DNA of 64,000 nucleotides from Planomicrobium sp. CPCC 101079 (GTDB lineage: Bacteria > Bacillota > Bacilli > Bacillales_A > Planococcaceae): the NCBI RefSeq assembly GCF_007859275.1, contig NZ_VOHC01000024.1, forward strand, positions 181,821 to 245,820, read 5' to 3'. A program made the translations under genes and the position numbers. Positions within the stretch are counted from its first letter, which is position 1; each line of letters opens with the position of its first letter. Positions 9,256-18,293 of the stretch are shown piece by piece. The notes below the pieces were generated by a model. That model did not search any database and was not told where the DNA came from. It worked only from the letters and a program-made list of their open reading frames with translations.

Positions 9256-10023
9256 TTAGAAGCTTCTGAAGCTGTGGAATTTAGAACCCCAGTAAGAATC
9301 ATTCAAGCTTACGACTGCTGATTTAGAACCGCCAGCGTGTACGAACTGGTTGTTGCCGATGTAGATCCCGACGTGAGAGATCCCAGCGCGGTAAGTGTTC
9401 GCAAAGAATACTAAATCTCCTGGTTGCGGAGAAGAAACTGCTTTGGTTTCAGCGTATTGAGTAAGGGTAGTGCGTGAAATGTTTTTGCCTGCTTTTTTGA
9501 ATACGTATTGAATGAATCCGCTGCAGTCAAAACCTGATGTTGTAGTTCCGCCAAATACGTAAGGAATTCCTTTAAGAGATAAAGCTGTTGACACAACTTT
9601 AGAATCTAGTGAAGAAGAGCTTGATACTGTAGTAACTTTTTTAGCAGTTGAAGATTTTGAAACAAGAGTGCTCAAAACCCAACCAGTTTTAGAACCGGTT
9701 TTCACTTTGTACCAAGTTTGTCCGTTGACTGTCTTTTTATGGGTTGCTGTAGCAGTTGCGCCTTTTTTAGCGACTACGACAACTTTGTATTTAGTGCCCG
9801 CATCTTGGCGGACGTTTGTGTTGTATTTGAATTTATATGTTCCAGACATGGCAACTGCTTTACTTGAAGCAACTTGCTCAACATCTTGTGTGTTAACTGA
9901 AGTTTCATATGCGACCGCTGTGTTAGCGTTTGAAGTAGAGTTGATCGCCGCTTCTGCATCCGTGGCTGAGTTAGATAAGACCAATGAACCTGCTGCTAAA
10001 ATTGTGAAGACTAGTTTTTTCAT
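9256..10023 (-). CDS. Secreted NlpC/P60 endopeptidase with one SH3b domain
   Basis: This 255-residue paralogue of the neighbouring gene starts at ATG 10023 behind an AGGGGAA site. It has the same signal peptide (AAGSLVLSNSATDAEA), one SH3b domain at about 60-121 (VRQDAGTKYK, GWVLSTL), a Ser/Lys linker and an NlpC/P60 domain with Cys157 (FDCSGF), His207 (ISHVGI) and His219 (FVHAGG). The catalytic domains are almost identical, so the pair arose by tandem duplication, and the SH3b number differs. Each copy has its own promoter and terminator, so they are separate transcription units. The expected role is peptidoglycan stem-peptide hydrolysis in growth or separation. Confidence 0.93.
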   Translation of the reverse strand: MKKLVFTILAAGSLVLSNSATDAEAAINSTSNANTAVAYETSVNTQDVEQVASSKAVAMSGTYKFKYNTNVRQDAGTKYKVVVVAKKGATATATHKKTVNGQTWYKVKTGSKTGWVLSTLVSKSSTAKKVTTVSSSSSLDSKVVSTALSLKGIPYVFGGTTTSGFDCSGFIQYVFKKAGKNISRTTLTQYAETKAVSSPQPGDLVFFANTYRAGISHVGIYIGNNQFVHAGGSKSAVVSLNDSYWGSKFHSFRSF

Positions 10024-10091
10024 TGATTGTTTTTCCCCTAACGTTTTATGTTATCCAAGAATAGGATTAGGTGTTTCGTTCTCTGCTACTT

Positions 10092-10120
10092 ACTATAGGG
10101 GGTAGAACTGTTAAAAACAA
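10092..10120 (-). promoter_or_regulatory. Sigma-A-type promoter of the second NlpC/P60 gene
   Basis: On the minus strand TTGTTT and TATAGT are 17 bp apart, identical in boxes and spacing to the upstream paralogue. The leader to the start codon is also conserved (ACGTTAGGGGAAAA before the start). Confidence 0.7.
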
Positions 10121-10835
10121 TGTTAATTCGATTGCAGTTATATTACAGTTGTATGACAATAACATTTATTGCTTGAAAACGTTGATTTAACGGGGTTTTT
10201 GAGAGGTTAGAAGAGGGAGAAAAAATGTTTGAAAAGAGAAAAAGGTGGGAAAGAAAAGAAATTGTGCAAAAAACCGTATGGAATTTAACATAATTATTGG
10301 TAATTTTTTCTTTTAATAGTATGTAAATTTCTAATTACTTGGTAATTATGATGATAATAATACTAAAAAATAAAATAAAAAATAATCTATTTCCCTATAC
10401 GTAGACTTCTACGTAATTTACAAATTTTTACTCTCAGCATAAAGAAATAAAAGCCTTTTTTTTGCTCCTGGATCTGAAACAGTCGGAAAGACCACCTGTA
10501 TTAAGACAGTTCTTGTTACTAGAATAACATTCAAGTTGGCTCCAGAATAAGAGGAGAAAAATATTATTTTATATTAAAAATTTGCCTGTAATTTCACTCA
10601 AAAAAATATTATTTCAATATTTAAAAATGGTATTTTTAATATAATGCAATTTTCTTATTACACAGATTGTTTGTTTTCTTGTTTCCTTATGTCCATTTCC
10701 TCCGGACAATTGTGCTTCTTATATAGAAGAATTTTCTTTTTCTTCTAGTACAATGACTTAAGCTGGTAAATACATTATTCAAATGCGGAAGATGAAAGCC
10801 TCACACAGCTGCGAAGAGCCAAGTTGCAAAAACAA
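10121..10835. other. Very AT-rich intergenic stretch without gene
   Basis: About 700 bp between the NlpC/P60 promoter and the repeat cluster. It is strikingly AT-rich, especially 10300-10440 and 10550-10660. I find no ribosome binding site with a credible frame and no clear RNA. Confidence 0.6.
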
Positions 10836-10857
10836 GGCATCCGCAGCCGCGAATGCC
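10836..10857. repeat. Conserved hairpin 2 of the composite repeat, cluster A
   Basis: GGCATCCGC and GCGAATGCC flank AGCC. One mismatch relative to the perfect copies at 15949 and 18656. It directly precedes the 21-bp array, as in the other clusters. Confidence 0.75.
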
Positions 10858-10885
10858 GATCACCCATCAAGCCCTTGCACCAAGA

Positions 10886-10990
10886 AAGTTGGAACTCGCA
10901 AGCGAAAAGTTGGAACTCATCTCCACTAAGTTGGAACTCACTCGAGTAAAGTTGGAACTCGCCTCCAAAAAGTTGGAACTCACTCAAAAA
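10886..10990. repeat. 21-bp array, AGTT-NN-AACT family, cluster A
   Basis: Five copies of AAGTTGGAACTC start at 10886, 10907, 10928, 10949 and 10970, exactly 21 bp apart. Spacer bases differ between copies while the core is invariant. The 10-bp core AGTTGGAACT is an interrupted palindrome. The array ends about 100 bp before the acyltransferase start. Confidence 0.92.
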
Positions 10991-11086
10991 CTCGCCACAT
11001 CCTAAAAGTTTCATCTTCCCAAAGGTGGGGGAAAGGAAAACTGACACCAATACATATAAAACATCTAAGAGAAAGGGGGTGCACAA

Positions 11087-12106
11087 ATGGCGAAAAGGTA
11101 CGACTACATGGATTGGCTCCGTGTGTTGTCGATTTTTGCTGTGGTGGGCATCCATGTGGTTTCAAGTGTCGTCAACCATATACCGCCGACCGAATGGCAG
11201 TGGCAGTACGCCCATGCGCTTGGTTCGACTCTCCGCTGGTGTGTGCCGGTCTTTTTTATGTTAAGCGGAGCATTGCTGCTGACGCGAAAGCCGGATGAGC
11301 CGGTTTGGGATTTTTTGAAAAAGCGGTTGGCAAAAGCCTTTATTCCGCTTTTTTTCTGGAGCGGCATTTATCTTTTATACCGAATTTTCGAACAGGGCCG
11401 TTCATACACGGCGATGGAAGCGGTACAATTGTTTTTCGGAGAAGATATTTACTTTCATTTGTGGTTCCTCTATACGATCATCGGCCTTTACTTGATGGCG
11501 CCGTTTCTTCGGATCCTCGTCCACCACATGAGCCAAAAAACATTCCTGTACTTTCTTGGGTTCTGGTTTTTGTTCTCCGGCATCTTCCCGGTGCTGGAAA
11601 AATACTATCAGCTCGAAATGGCTTTTCCAGCAGGAATGTTCGAGCCTTACATCGGCTACTTTATGCTTGGAGCGTATTTGTTCCTGTACCCCATTTCAAA
11701 AAAATGGCTGCCGCTGCTCGGTGTCTTGGGCGCAGCGGGCATTCTTGTGACGCTTTTCGGCAACCTTTACTGGACAAACAGGGCGGGGGAATTCGATGGC
11801 TTCTTCTATGAGCATTTCCGTCCGAATTCGATGGCGATTACGTTATTCATTTTCGTCCTGTTCCAACAGTTGGCTCCGCGAATAAAACCGAATCCGCTGA
11901 TCACCAAGCTCAGTCTCGCAACACTCGGCATTTACGTGATTCATCCACTTGTGCAAGTGTACTTGAACTTATGGTTTGGCATAGACGCTTATACGATCAA
12001 TGCGGTAGTCGGCATTCCGCTCCTCTGGGTTTTGATTTACTTTATTTCATTTGGCATTATTCTGATCTTGCAGAAAATACCCATCATCAAATACATCGTT
12101 CCGTAG
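11087..12106 (+). CDS. Membrane acyltransferase, acyltransferase 3 family
   Basis: The 339-residue polytopic membrane protein has about ten hydrophobic segments. It opens with the family signature YDYMDWLRVLSIFAVVGIHV, where the conserved His is expected to be catalytic. It continues with WCVPVFFMLSGALLL and a C-terminal GIYVIHPLVQVYL. Acyltransferase 3 proteins move acetyl or other acyl groups to extracytoplasmic sugars such as peptidoglycan, teichoic acids or exopolysaccharide; the acceptor cannot be told here. No SGNH domain is fused, unlike OatA. ATG 11087 follows AGAAAGGGGGTG at good spacing. It is monocistronic and ends in a strong terminator. A second member of the family lies at 57535-58707. 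Confidence 0.88.
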   Translation: MAKRYDYMDWLRVLSIFAVVGIHVVSSVVNHIPPTEWQWQYAHALGSTLRWCVPVFFMLSGALLLTRKPDEPVWDFLKKRLAKAFIPLFFWSGIYLLYRIFEQGRSYTAMEAVQLFFGEDIYFHLWFLYTIIGLYLMAPFLRILVHHMSQKTFLYFLGFWFLFSGIFPVLEKYYQLEMAFPAGMFEPYIGYFMLGAYLFLYPISKKWLPLLGVLGAAGILVTLFGNLYWTNRAGEFDGFFYEHFRPNSMAITLFIFVLFQQLAPRIKPNPLITKLSLATLGIYVIHPLVQVYLNLWFGIDAYTINAVVGIPLLWVLIYFISFGIILILQKIPIIKYIVP

Positions 12107-12136
12107 AAAGCACACCTCGCGTGTGCTTTTTATTTT
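12107..12136 (+). terminator. Intrinsic terminator after the acyltransferase
   Basis: AAAGCACAC, loop CTCGC and GTGTGCTTT form a perfect stem followed by TTTATTTTTC. Confidence 0.92.
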
Positions 12137-12242
12137 TCTATTTATATAGAAGAAACTTACTTTAAAATCAAATATTTATGATAAACTGAATTTGTTAAAA
12201 TTTTCAGATTTCCATACATACCATTTTAAGGAGGAGTTGGAA

Positions 12243-15200
12243 GTGGGCAAAACCGAAACGCAAAAGTTGTTCAATCGTATCTTGCCGCTGGTATTGATTT
12301 TATCGCTCTTATCACCGTTCTCATTATCAGCAGCAGAAAAAGAAAGCCGAGAGGAGAGCGACAGCGAACTCGCGGCAGCTGTTAAAGAACAGCTGAAGCT
12401 CTCAGCGCAGGGGCCAAGGCTCGACCGCGAGTTGAGGGATCTTAAAGGCGACAAGGAAGTGGCGGTCATCATCCATTTGGCGGAAAAGCCGATCGCGCTT
12501 GAAGAAGGCATCCGGGCTTCGAAAGGCCTGGCCTTTTCAAAAGAGCAGGCAACCGATATAAAGGCGAAAGTTGAAGCGCAGCAAACCGAAGTGCGGGCTG
12601 AACTCCAATCAAAGAACATCTCTTATGAAGAAACGCATTCTTACTCAACTGTATTGAACGGCTTTTCAGCGACCGTCAAAGCTGGCGATTTGAAAAAAAT
12701 GCTGGAAGTGCCGGGCGTCCGCTTTATCGAACCGGACCATACCGTAAAAGCGATGGCAGATGGAGCGCCGCAAGCAGAAGCGCCGCAAGCGGCTACAGGG
12801 GCAGACCCGACGCCGTCACTTCTTGGTGTGGATAAGCTCTGGGCAGAAGGGATCCAAGGTGAGGGCGTCAAAGTGGCGGTGCTCGATACCGGCATTGACC
12901 CCGACCATCCGGAATTCAAAGGCGTCTATAAAGGCGGCAAAAACTTCGTCAAGTTTTCAGCCACTTACACAAAGCCGCGTCCGGATAATGACCCTTCCGA
13001 AACAAAGCCGTCGGAACGTCCGGCCAATATGCCCGAATATAACGAATGGGGAATTCCGTTTGCAACCTATCACGGCACCCACGTATCGGGAACGATTGCT
13101 GCCATCGGGGCAAACGAATTCGGCTTTAAAGGAATGGCCCCAAAAGTGGAATTGTACGCTTACCGGGTAATGGGGGCATATGGAAGCGGCCAAGTATCGT
13201 GGGTTCTGGCCGGCATTGAAGAAGCGGCGGAGCAGGACATGGATGTCCTCAATCTGTCGCTCGGCGTTTTCAACACTTCTGAATCCGAAAGTATGGCGTA
13301 TGCGGTCAATAATGCCACACTCGCCGGCACGACTTCAGTTTTGGCAGGAGGCAATTTTGGTCCATACCGGACATCAGTGGGATCGCCGGGAACTTCCCGC
13401 CTTGGCATTACAGTCGGGAATACGACACTTCCCGAAGAACGCCATTCAGCGGCGGTCAATGCCACAGTTGGTGAATATAAACTGGAGAAACCAGCCAACT
13501 TGATGGCCACAACATTCAACGAAGACCCGGCAGCGCAATTGACCGGTGAATACGAACTTGTTTCCGTTCCGGAAGCGGGACAGGAGAAAGACTATGAAGG
13601 CCTCGATGTAAAAGGCAAAGTGGCTGTCGTCGCTCTCGGCCGCATCGTGCCGGAAGAGAAAATCAGGACTGCCAAAGCGCAAGGCGCTGTTGCGGTGTTC
13701 CTTCATAATGTCAGAAGAGGGGAAGGGGCTCCGGAAGCATCCGGACTCTTTATCGGCGACTCGTTTGATTTTATTCCGGCGTTCGACTTGTCCCAAACGG
13801 ACGGGGAAGCGCTCCGGGCGCAGCTGAAAGATACTAAAGGAACGGTTACATTCGGTGATTTCAAAACGGCCAAAACCAAAGGTGATGAAGTGCATGTCAC
13901 GAGCAGCCAGGGGCCAAGCACACCGAACTTTGACATCAAACCGGATGTAGTGGCGCCTGGAACACGCATTCTTTCAACCAAACCGATGTACAAAGCGGAC
14001 TACCCGAATGCCGATTACACAAACGCTTACACGCGGGACTCCGGAACGTCCATGTCGGCACCGCATGTCACCGGAATTGCGGCCCTATTGAAGCAAGCTC
14101 ATCCGGACTGGACGCCGTTTGACATCAAAGTCGCTATGTCGAACACCGCCAAAAACCTGGACAAAGAAAACTTTGATGTGTTCGCACAAGGGGCAGGGCG
14201 CGTCGAAGCCTACCAGGCAGCCCATCCTGAAGCACTCGCTTACGCCCAGGACCAGGCAGTCCAAAACCAGTCAGGTGCCTTGGTCGATAACCCGAAAGGA
14301 ACCGTCACCTTTGGCAATCAATCCTTGAAAGAAAAGAACTTGTCCGTCGCCAAAAAGATCCTCGTCAAAGACATCACGGGAAAAGGCGGCGATTATAAAA
14401 CAACCGTTGAAGTGACAAAGGCATTCGGGGATGCCAAAGTGACCGTCGATAAACCATCATTCACCTTATCGGGAGAACAGGAACTGACCGTCACATTGAC
14501 GGCCAGTAAAAATCCGGAACAATTATTTGAAGCTGAAATTCTCGGGTATATCCATCTTACAAAAGGCGATGCCAAGCTTTCCTTGCCATTTGCCGCCAAC
14601 TTTAGCGGAGTGCCCGTTGTGGAAATGCAAAACTTCGCTTTATCGGAAACTGATCTGTCTCCAAATGGTGACGGGGTGAAAGATGAAGGAACCTTGGATT
14701 TCACGTTGACCGGAGATTTGATCCGTTATGACATCACGCTATACGATTTAGGTGCAGAGTATGGGGAAGGCGTGCCTACTTTTTCAGAAGTGGGCTATCT
14801 GATGGAAGGAAATGAAATGAAAAAAGGGAAATACAATTTGCCAATCGATGGCCAGTACTACCCGTGGAACGGAGATCCGAAAAAACGCATACCGGACGGT
14901 GTCTACTCCATCCAATTTAATGGCGAAGCCGCTCCGGACGTCCAATTCCCGTTTGTCTTCGGAACCGCCATGCCATTCTTCGTCAAAACGTCCAAACCGG
15001 ACATTTCCGGCTCCGTCTCTGGCGGGGCAGCAACAGGAACAGTCACTGACCGGTACCTGGAATTCAACACGGTCCTAAAACTTTATGCCCTGGATTTCGA
15101 CTTGAACGACAAACTACACGCAACCTACATCATCACCCGAAACGGGGCAGCAGAAGAACCAGTGCCATTCAACTTGGAACAAGACGGTTCCTTCTCCGTG

Positions 15201-15293
15201 CCAGTAGCGGAAGATGAAGCAATCGAAGCCATTACTGTGGTCGTGACAGACGCTGCGGGCAATAAAGGCGAGGCCGTCATCTATCAGAAGTGA
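12243..15293 (+). CDS. Large secreted subtilisin-like protease (S8, Vpr-like, PA insert)
   Basis: GTG 12243 is chosen because AAGGAGGAG (12228-12236) is ideally spaced; the upstream TTG at 12192 has no site. The 1016-residue precursor has a signal peptide, an I9-type inhibitor propeptide (about 60-165, YSTVLNGFSATVKAG) and a catalytic domain. The triad is Asp215 (VAVLDTGID), His277 (YHGTHVSGT) and Ser603 (SGTSMSAPH). A protease-associated domain is inserted at about residues 430-540. The C-terminal ~330 residues hold Fn3/FlgD-like beta domains (LSPNGDGVKDEG). This is the layout of B. subtilis Vpr and lactocepin-type enzymes, with a longer C-terminus than Vpr. It probably degrades extracellular protein for nutrition or processing. 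No wall anchor is visible. Confidence 0.93.
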   Translation: MGKTETQKLFNRILPLVLILSLLSPFSLSAAEKESREESDSELAAAVKEQLKLSAQGPRLDRELRDLKGDKEVAVIIHLAEKPIALEEGIRASKGLAFSKEQATDIKAKVEAQQTEVRAELQSKNISYEETHSYSTVLNGFSATVKAGDLKKMLEVPGVRFIEPDHTVKAMADGAPQAEAPQAATGADPTPSLLGVDKLWAEGIQGEGVKVAVLDTGIDPDHPEFKGVYKGGKNFVKFSATYTKPRPDNDPSETKPSERPANMPEYNEWGIPFATYHGTHVSGTIAAIGANEFGFKGMAPKVELYAYRVMGAYGSGQVSWVLAGIEEAAEQDMDVLNLSLGVFNTSESESMAYAVNNATLAGTTSVLAGGNFGPYRTSVGSPGTSRLGITVGNTTLPEERHSAAVNATVGEYKLEKPANLMATTFNEDPAAQLTGEYELVSVPEAGQEKDYEGLDVKGKVAVVALGRIVPEEKIRTAKAQGAVAVFLHNVRRGEGAPEASGLFIGDSFDFIPAFDLSQTDGEALRAQLKDTKGTVTFGDFKTAKTKGDEVHVTSSQGPSTPNFDIKPDVVAPGTRILSTKPMYKADYPNADYTNAYTRDSGTSMSAPHVTGIAALLKQAHPDWTPFDIKVAMSNTAKNLDKENFDVFAQGAGRVEAYQAAHPEALAYAQDQAVQNQSGALVDNPKGTVTFGNQSLKEKNLSVAKKILVKDITGKGGDYKTTVEVTKAFGDAKVTVDKPSFTLSGEQELTVTLTASKNPEQLFEAEILGYIHLTKGDAKLSLPFAANFSGVPVVEMQNFALSETDLSPNGDGVKDEGTLDFTLTGDLIRYDITLYDLGAEYGEGVPTFSEVGYLMEGNEMKKGKYNLPIDGQYYPWNGDPKKRIPDGVYSIQFNGEAAPDVQFPFVFGTAMPFFVKTSKPDISGSVSGGAATGTVTDRYLEFNTVLKLYALDFDLNDKLHATYIITRNGAAEEPVPFNLEQDGSFSVPVAEDEAIEAITVVVTDAAGNKGEAVIYQK

Positions 15294-15298
15294 GCAAA

Positions 15299-15330
15299 GC
15301 GGGAGGAGAAAATCCTCCCGCTTTTTTTTG
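15299..15330 (+). terminator. Intrinsic terminator after the subtilase
   Basis: GCGGGAGGA (15299-15307), loop GAAAA, TCCTCCCGC (15313-15321), then eight T. Confidence 0.95.
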
Positions 15331-15364
15331 TCTTTTTCGCGGGAGGATGGAGCTTTTGGGGGAG

Positions 15365-16030
15365 AAGTTGTAACTCGGAGGGGAAAGGTTGGAACTCGCA
15401 GAGAGAAAGTTGTAACCCGTGCGGAAAAGGTTGTAACTCGCTCGATGCAGCTAGAAAAAAGATTTGTTTGAAGGCTTTTCGCTTCGGCGAAAAGCCCTTA
15501 CCCCAAAAAGAAGGCATTCGCAGCCACGAATGCCGATCACCCAGCCAGCTCTTAGGTAGGAAAGTTGGAACTCATGACGGGAAAGTTGGAACTCAATAGA
15601 AGAAAGTTGTAACTCGAGGGGGAAAAGTTGTAACTCGAGATTGGAAAGTTGTAACTCGCCAAATGCAGCTAGAAAAGAGATCTATTTGAAAGCTTTTCGC
15701 ACCAGCGAAAAGCCCTCACCCCAAAAAGAAGGCATTCGCGGCCACGAATGCCGAACACCCAGCCAGCTCTTAGGTAGGAAAGTTGGAACTCATGAGGGGA
15801 AAGTTGGAACTCGAGGGAGAGAAGTTGGAACTCACGGAGAGAAAGTTGTAACTCGTGCGGAAAAGGTTGTAACTCGCTCGATGCAGCTAGAAAAAAGATT
15901 TGTTTGAAAGCTTTTCGCTTCGGCGAAAAGCCCTCACCCCAAAAAGAAGGCATTCGCAGCCGCGAATGCCGAACACCCAGCCAGCTCTTAAGTGGAGAAG
16001 TTGGAACTCACAAGGAGAAAGTCGGAACTT
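15365..16030. repeat. Composite repeat cluster B: 21-bp arrays plus two hairpins, 218-bp period
   Basis: Motifs of the form A(A/G)GTTG(G/T)AACTC lie on 21-bp grids at 15365-15428 (4 copies), 15562-15646 (5), 15780-15864 (5) and 15998-16019 (2). Between the arrays come a conserved TGCAGCTAGAAAA segment, hairpin 1, CACCCCAAAAAGAA and hairpin 2. Hairpin 1 recurs at 15474, 15692 and 15910 and hairpin 2 at 15513, 15731 and 15949: exactly 218 bp each time, a true higher-order repeat. The rest of 15331-16244 holds no gene; the long frames here are by-products of the 21-bp (7-codon) period. Confidence 0.92.
15473..15496. repeat. Hairpin 1 with TTCG tetraloop (first copy)
   Basis: GGCTTTTCGC and GCGAAAAGCC close a TTCG loop, the very stable C(UUCG)G form if transcribed. 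The copy at 15910 has the same loop; the copy at 15692 has ACCA, with arms kept. No T tract follows, so it is not a normal terminator. Confidence 0.85.
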
Positions 16031-16244
16031 GCCTCTCAACCTCCATTTCCAACTGATATTTTCCAGGAAATAAAATCTGACAATTCGAAAATCATTTCCC
16101 GGGAAATGATTCTAGAAGTGTGTGAAATGTAAAAACTATTAAGAAAAAACTTAATTATTACATCTTAGTTACAAAAAACGATTATTCAATAAATTCTCTA
16201 TATAATAAAATAGTTGGAAAAATCACTATTAGGGAGATGGAACA

Positions 16245-18203
16245 ATGTCGATTCAAAAGAAAGCGGCGATGACTGCTTCAGCAGTGGTACTCGCTGTAAG
16301 CGGTTTAGTATCAGTGGACTCAACGGCACTGGCAGCAAAAAATGCAGTGGACAACCCGGGTAAAGGTCTGGAAAAACAGGAAGTATCGCTTCGCATTCTC
16401 GGCACATCTGATATACACACGAACTTCGTGAATTATGATTATTACCAAGACAAAATTTCAAATAGCCTCGGATTAGCAAAAACAGGGGTTCTTATAAAGC
16501 AAGCACGTGCAGAAAGCAAAAACTCGCTGTTGTTTGATAACGGCGACTTGATTCAAGGAACACCGCTTGGCGGCTACAAAGCGACTGTCGACAAATTGGA
16601 AGACGGCGAGTTGCACCCGGCATATGCGGCACTTGAATCTTTGGACTTTGACGCATCCACTCTTGGGAACCATGAGTTCAACTTCGGCCTGGATTACTTG
16701 GACGAAACAATGGACGACGCACCGTTCCCGGTACTGAACGCGAACGTCTACGATGCGGAAACGGGCAAAAACCGCTTTACGCCATACACAGTCATCGACA
16801 AAGAAGTCGTTGACAACAAAGGCAAAAAACAGACGATCCAAGTAGGTGTCATCGGTGTTGTTGCGCCGCAGATCATGAAATGGGACCGCGTAAACCTTGA
16901 AGGCAAAGTGGTGGCAAAAGACGCAGTCGAATCCGTCAAGAAGTTCTTGCCGGAAGTGAAAAAAGCGGGCGCTGACGTTGTGGTTGTCCTTTCTCATTCA
17001 GGCATGGGCGATGAAGTATACGAAGTCGGCGAAGAAAACGTCACCTACCAACTTTCTGAGGTTGAAGGAATCGATGCCATCATCACTGGCCACAACCACG
17101 AAACATTCCCAGGCGCTTACAAAGACCTTCCGAATGTCGACCAAGAACAAGGCACGATCAATGGCACGCCAGTCGTTATGCCAGGCAAGTTCGGTAGCCA
17201 CTTGGGCGTCATCGATTTGACATTGATGCCTAAAGGCAAAGAATGGACCGTTGTTGAAGAAGAAGCGGAACTTCGCGCTATAGACACAGCTACTGATGTC
17301 GTGGCTGAAGAAGTCGTCGATGCAGTAAAAGAAGCGCACGAAGCGACAATCGACTATGTCCGCCAACCAGTGGGTGAAACGTCTGCACCGATCAACAGCT
17401 ATTTCTCACTTGTCAAAGACGATCCTTCTGTGCAAATTGTCAACAATGCACAAAAATGGTTTGTTGAAAATAAAATCGCAGGAACAGCTAACGCTGACTT
17501 GCCGCTCCTAACAGCGGCAGCTCCGTTCAAAGCAGGTTCACGCAACGGTGCTGAGTACTACACGGATATCGCAGCAGGCAGCATCGCAATCAAAAACGTC
17601 GCTGACCTTTATGTGTTCGACAACACGCTATTCGCTTTGAAAATGACCGGGGCAGATGTAAAAGAATGGCTTGAAATGTCAGCTGGCCAATTCAATCAAA
17701 TCAACCCATCAGCAACTGGCGAACAAGCATTGATCAACAACGACTTCCGCACATACAACTTTGACGTCATCGATGGCGTAAACTACGAAATTGACGTAAC
17801 GCAGCCAGCGAAATACGACAAAGATGGCAACTTAGTGAATGAAACAGCAAACCGCATCAAGAACCTTACGTATAATGGACAAGCTGTAGCAAACGATCAA
17901 GAATTCCTGGTCGTTACGAACAACTACCGTGCGAGCGGCAACTTCCCAGGTGTCCGCAACGCATCTGAAGAAATCGACTTTGCTTACGAAAACCGCCAAG
18001 CTATCATGGATTATATGGTAGATTTTGGAACAATCAACCCGTCTGCTGACGGCAACTGGAACTTTGCGCCAATCGGCAGCGGAGCAACACTCACGTTCGA
18101 AAGCTCACCTAAAGCCCAAGACGTGATCCCAGCAGACAGCGGCATCAAATACGTGGCACCAGTTACAAACGGCTTTGCTAAATTCTCAATAGAAGTTGAA
18201 TAA
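16245..18203 (+). CDS. cpdB: Secreted 2',3'-cyclic-nucleotide 2'-phosphodiesterase/3'-nucleotidase
   Basis: ATG 16245 follows AGGGAGATGG. The 652-residue protein, close to E. coli CpdB in length, has a signal peptide ending near STALAA. The metallophosphatase domain shows LGTSDIHTNF, FDNGDLIQG, STLGNHEFNFG, VVLSHSGMG and ITGHNHET, which bind the two metals and phosphate. PVGETSAPINSYFSLVKDDP is typical of the CpdB branch rather than UshA. The C-terminal 5_nucleotid_C domain (about 430-620) binds the nucleotide. It releases nucleosides and phosphate from extracellular cyclic nucleotides made by RNA decay. No sortase or lipid anchor is seen. It is monocistronic. The gene symbol is by family resemblance. 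Confidence 0.9.
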   Translation: MSIQKKAAMTASAVVLAVSGLVSVDSTALAAKNAVDNPGKGLEKQEVSLRILGTSDIHTNFVNYDYYQDKISNSLGLAKTGVLIKQARAESKNSLLFDNGDLIQGTPLGGYKATVDKLEDGELHPAYAALESLDFDASTLGNHEFNFGLDYLDETMDDAPFPVLNANVYDAETGKNRFTPYTVIDKEVVDNKGKKQTIQVGVIGVVAPQIMKWDRVNLEGKVVAKDAVESVKKFLPEVKKAGADVVVVLSHSGMGDEVYEVGEENVTYQLSEVEGIDAIITGHNHETFPGAYKDLPNVDQEQGTINGTPVVMPGKFGSHLGVIDLTLMPKGKEWTVVEEEAELRAIDTATDVVAEEVVDAVKEAHEATIDYVRQPVGETSAPINSYFSLVKDDPSVQIVNNAQKWFVENKIAGTANADLPLLTAAAPFKAGSRNGAEYYTDIAAGSIAIKNVADLYVFDNTLFALKMTGADVKEWLEMSAGQFNQINPSATGEQALINNDFRTYNFDVIDGVNYEIDVTQPAKYDKDGNLVNETANRIKNLTYNGQAVANDQEFLVVTNNYRASGNFPGVRNASEEIDFAYENRQAIMDYMVDFGTINPSADGNWNFAPIGSGATLTFESSPKAQDVIPADSGIKYVAPVTNGFAKFSIEVE

Positions 18204-18214
18204 ACAACAGTAGG

Positions 18215-18254
18215 AAGAAGCCATTCACTCCAGAAGTGAATGGCTTCTTTTTTG
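18215..18254 (+). terminator. Intrinsic terminator after the cpdB-like gene
   Basis: AAGAAGCCATTCACT (18215-18229) and AGTGAATGGCTTCTT (18235-18249) form a perfect 15-bp stem followed by T. Confidence 0.95.
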
Positions 18255-18293
18255 TGGGAGGAGTGGAGGTGAGAAGATGGAACATGGGAGAAG

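Noticed and set aside
10775-11155. 126-residue minus-strand frame over cluster A
   Set aside because: Repeat-derived and overlapping the start of the acyltransferase gene.
15473-15496. Hairpin 1 as an intrinsic terminator
   Set aside because: No T tract follows on either strand, and a proper terminator already lies at 15299-15330.
15641-15907. 88-residue plus-strand frame in repeat cluster B, and similar frames on both strands
   Set aside because: Open only because 21 bp is seven codons; the products are low-complexity (VGTHEGKVGT-like or ELQLFPHE-like), without binding sites.
15365-16030. 21-bp arrays as a CRISPR array
   Set aside because: Repeat cores are only about 12 bp with 9-bp spacers, far below CRISPR sizes, and no cas gene is present.
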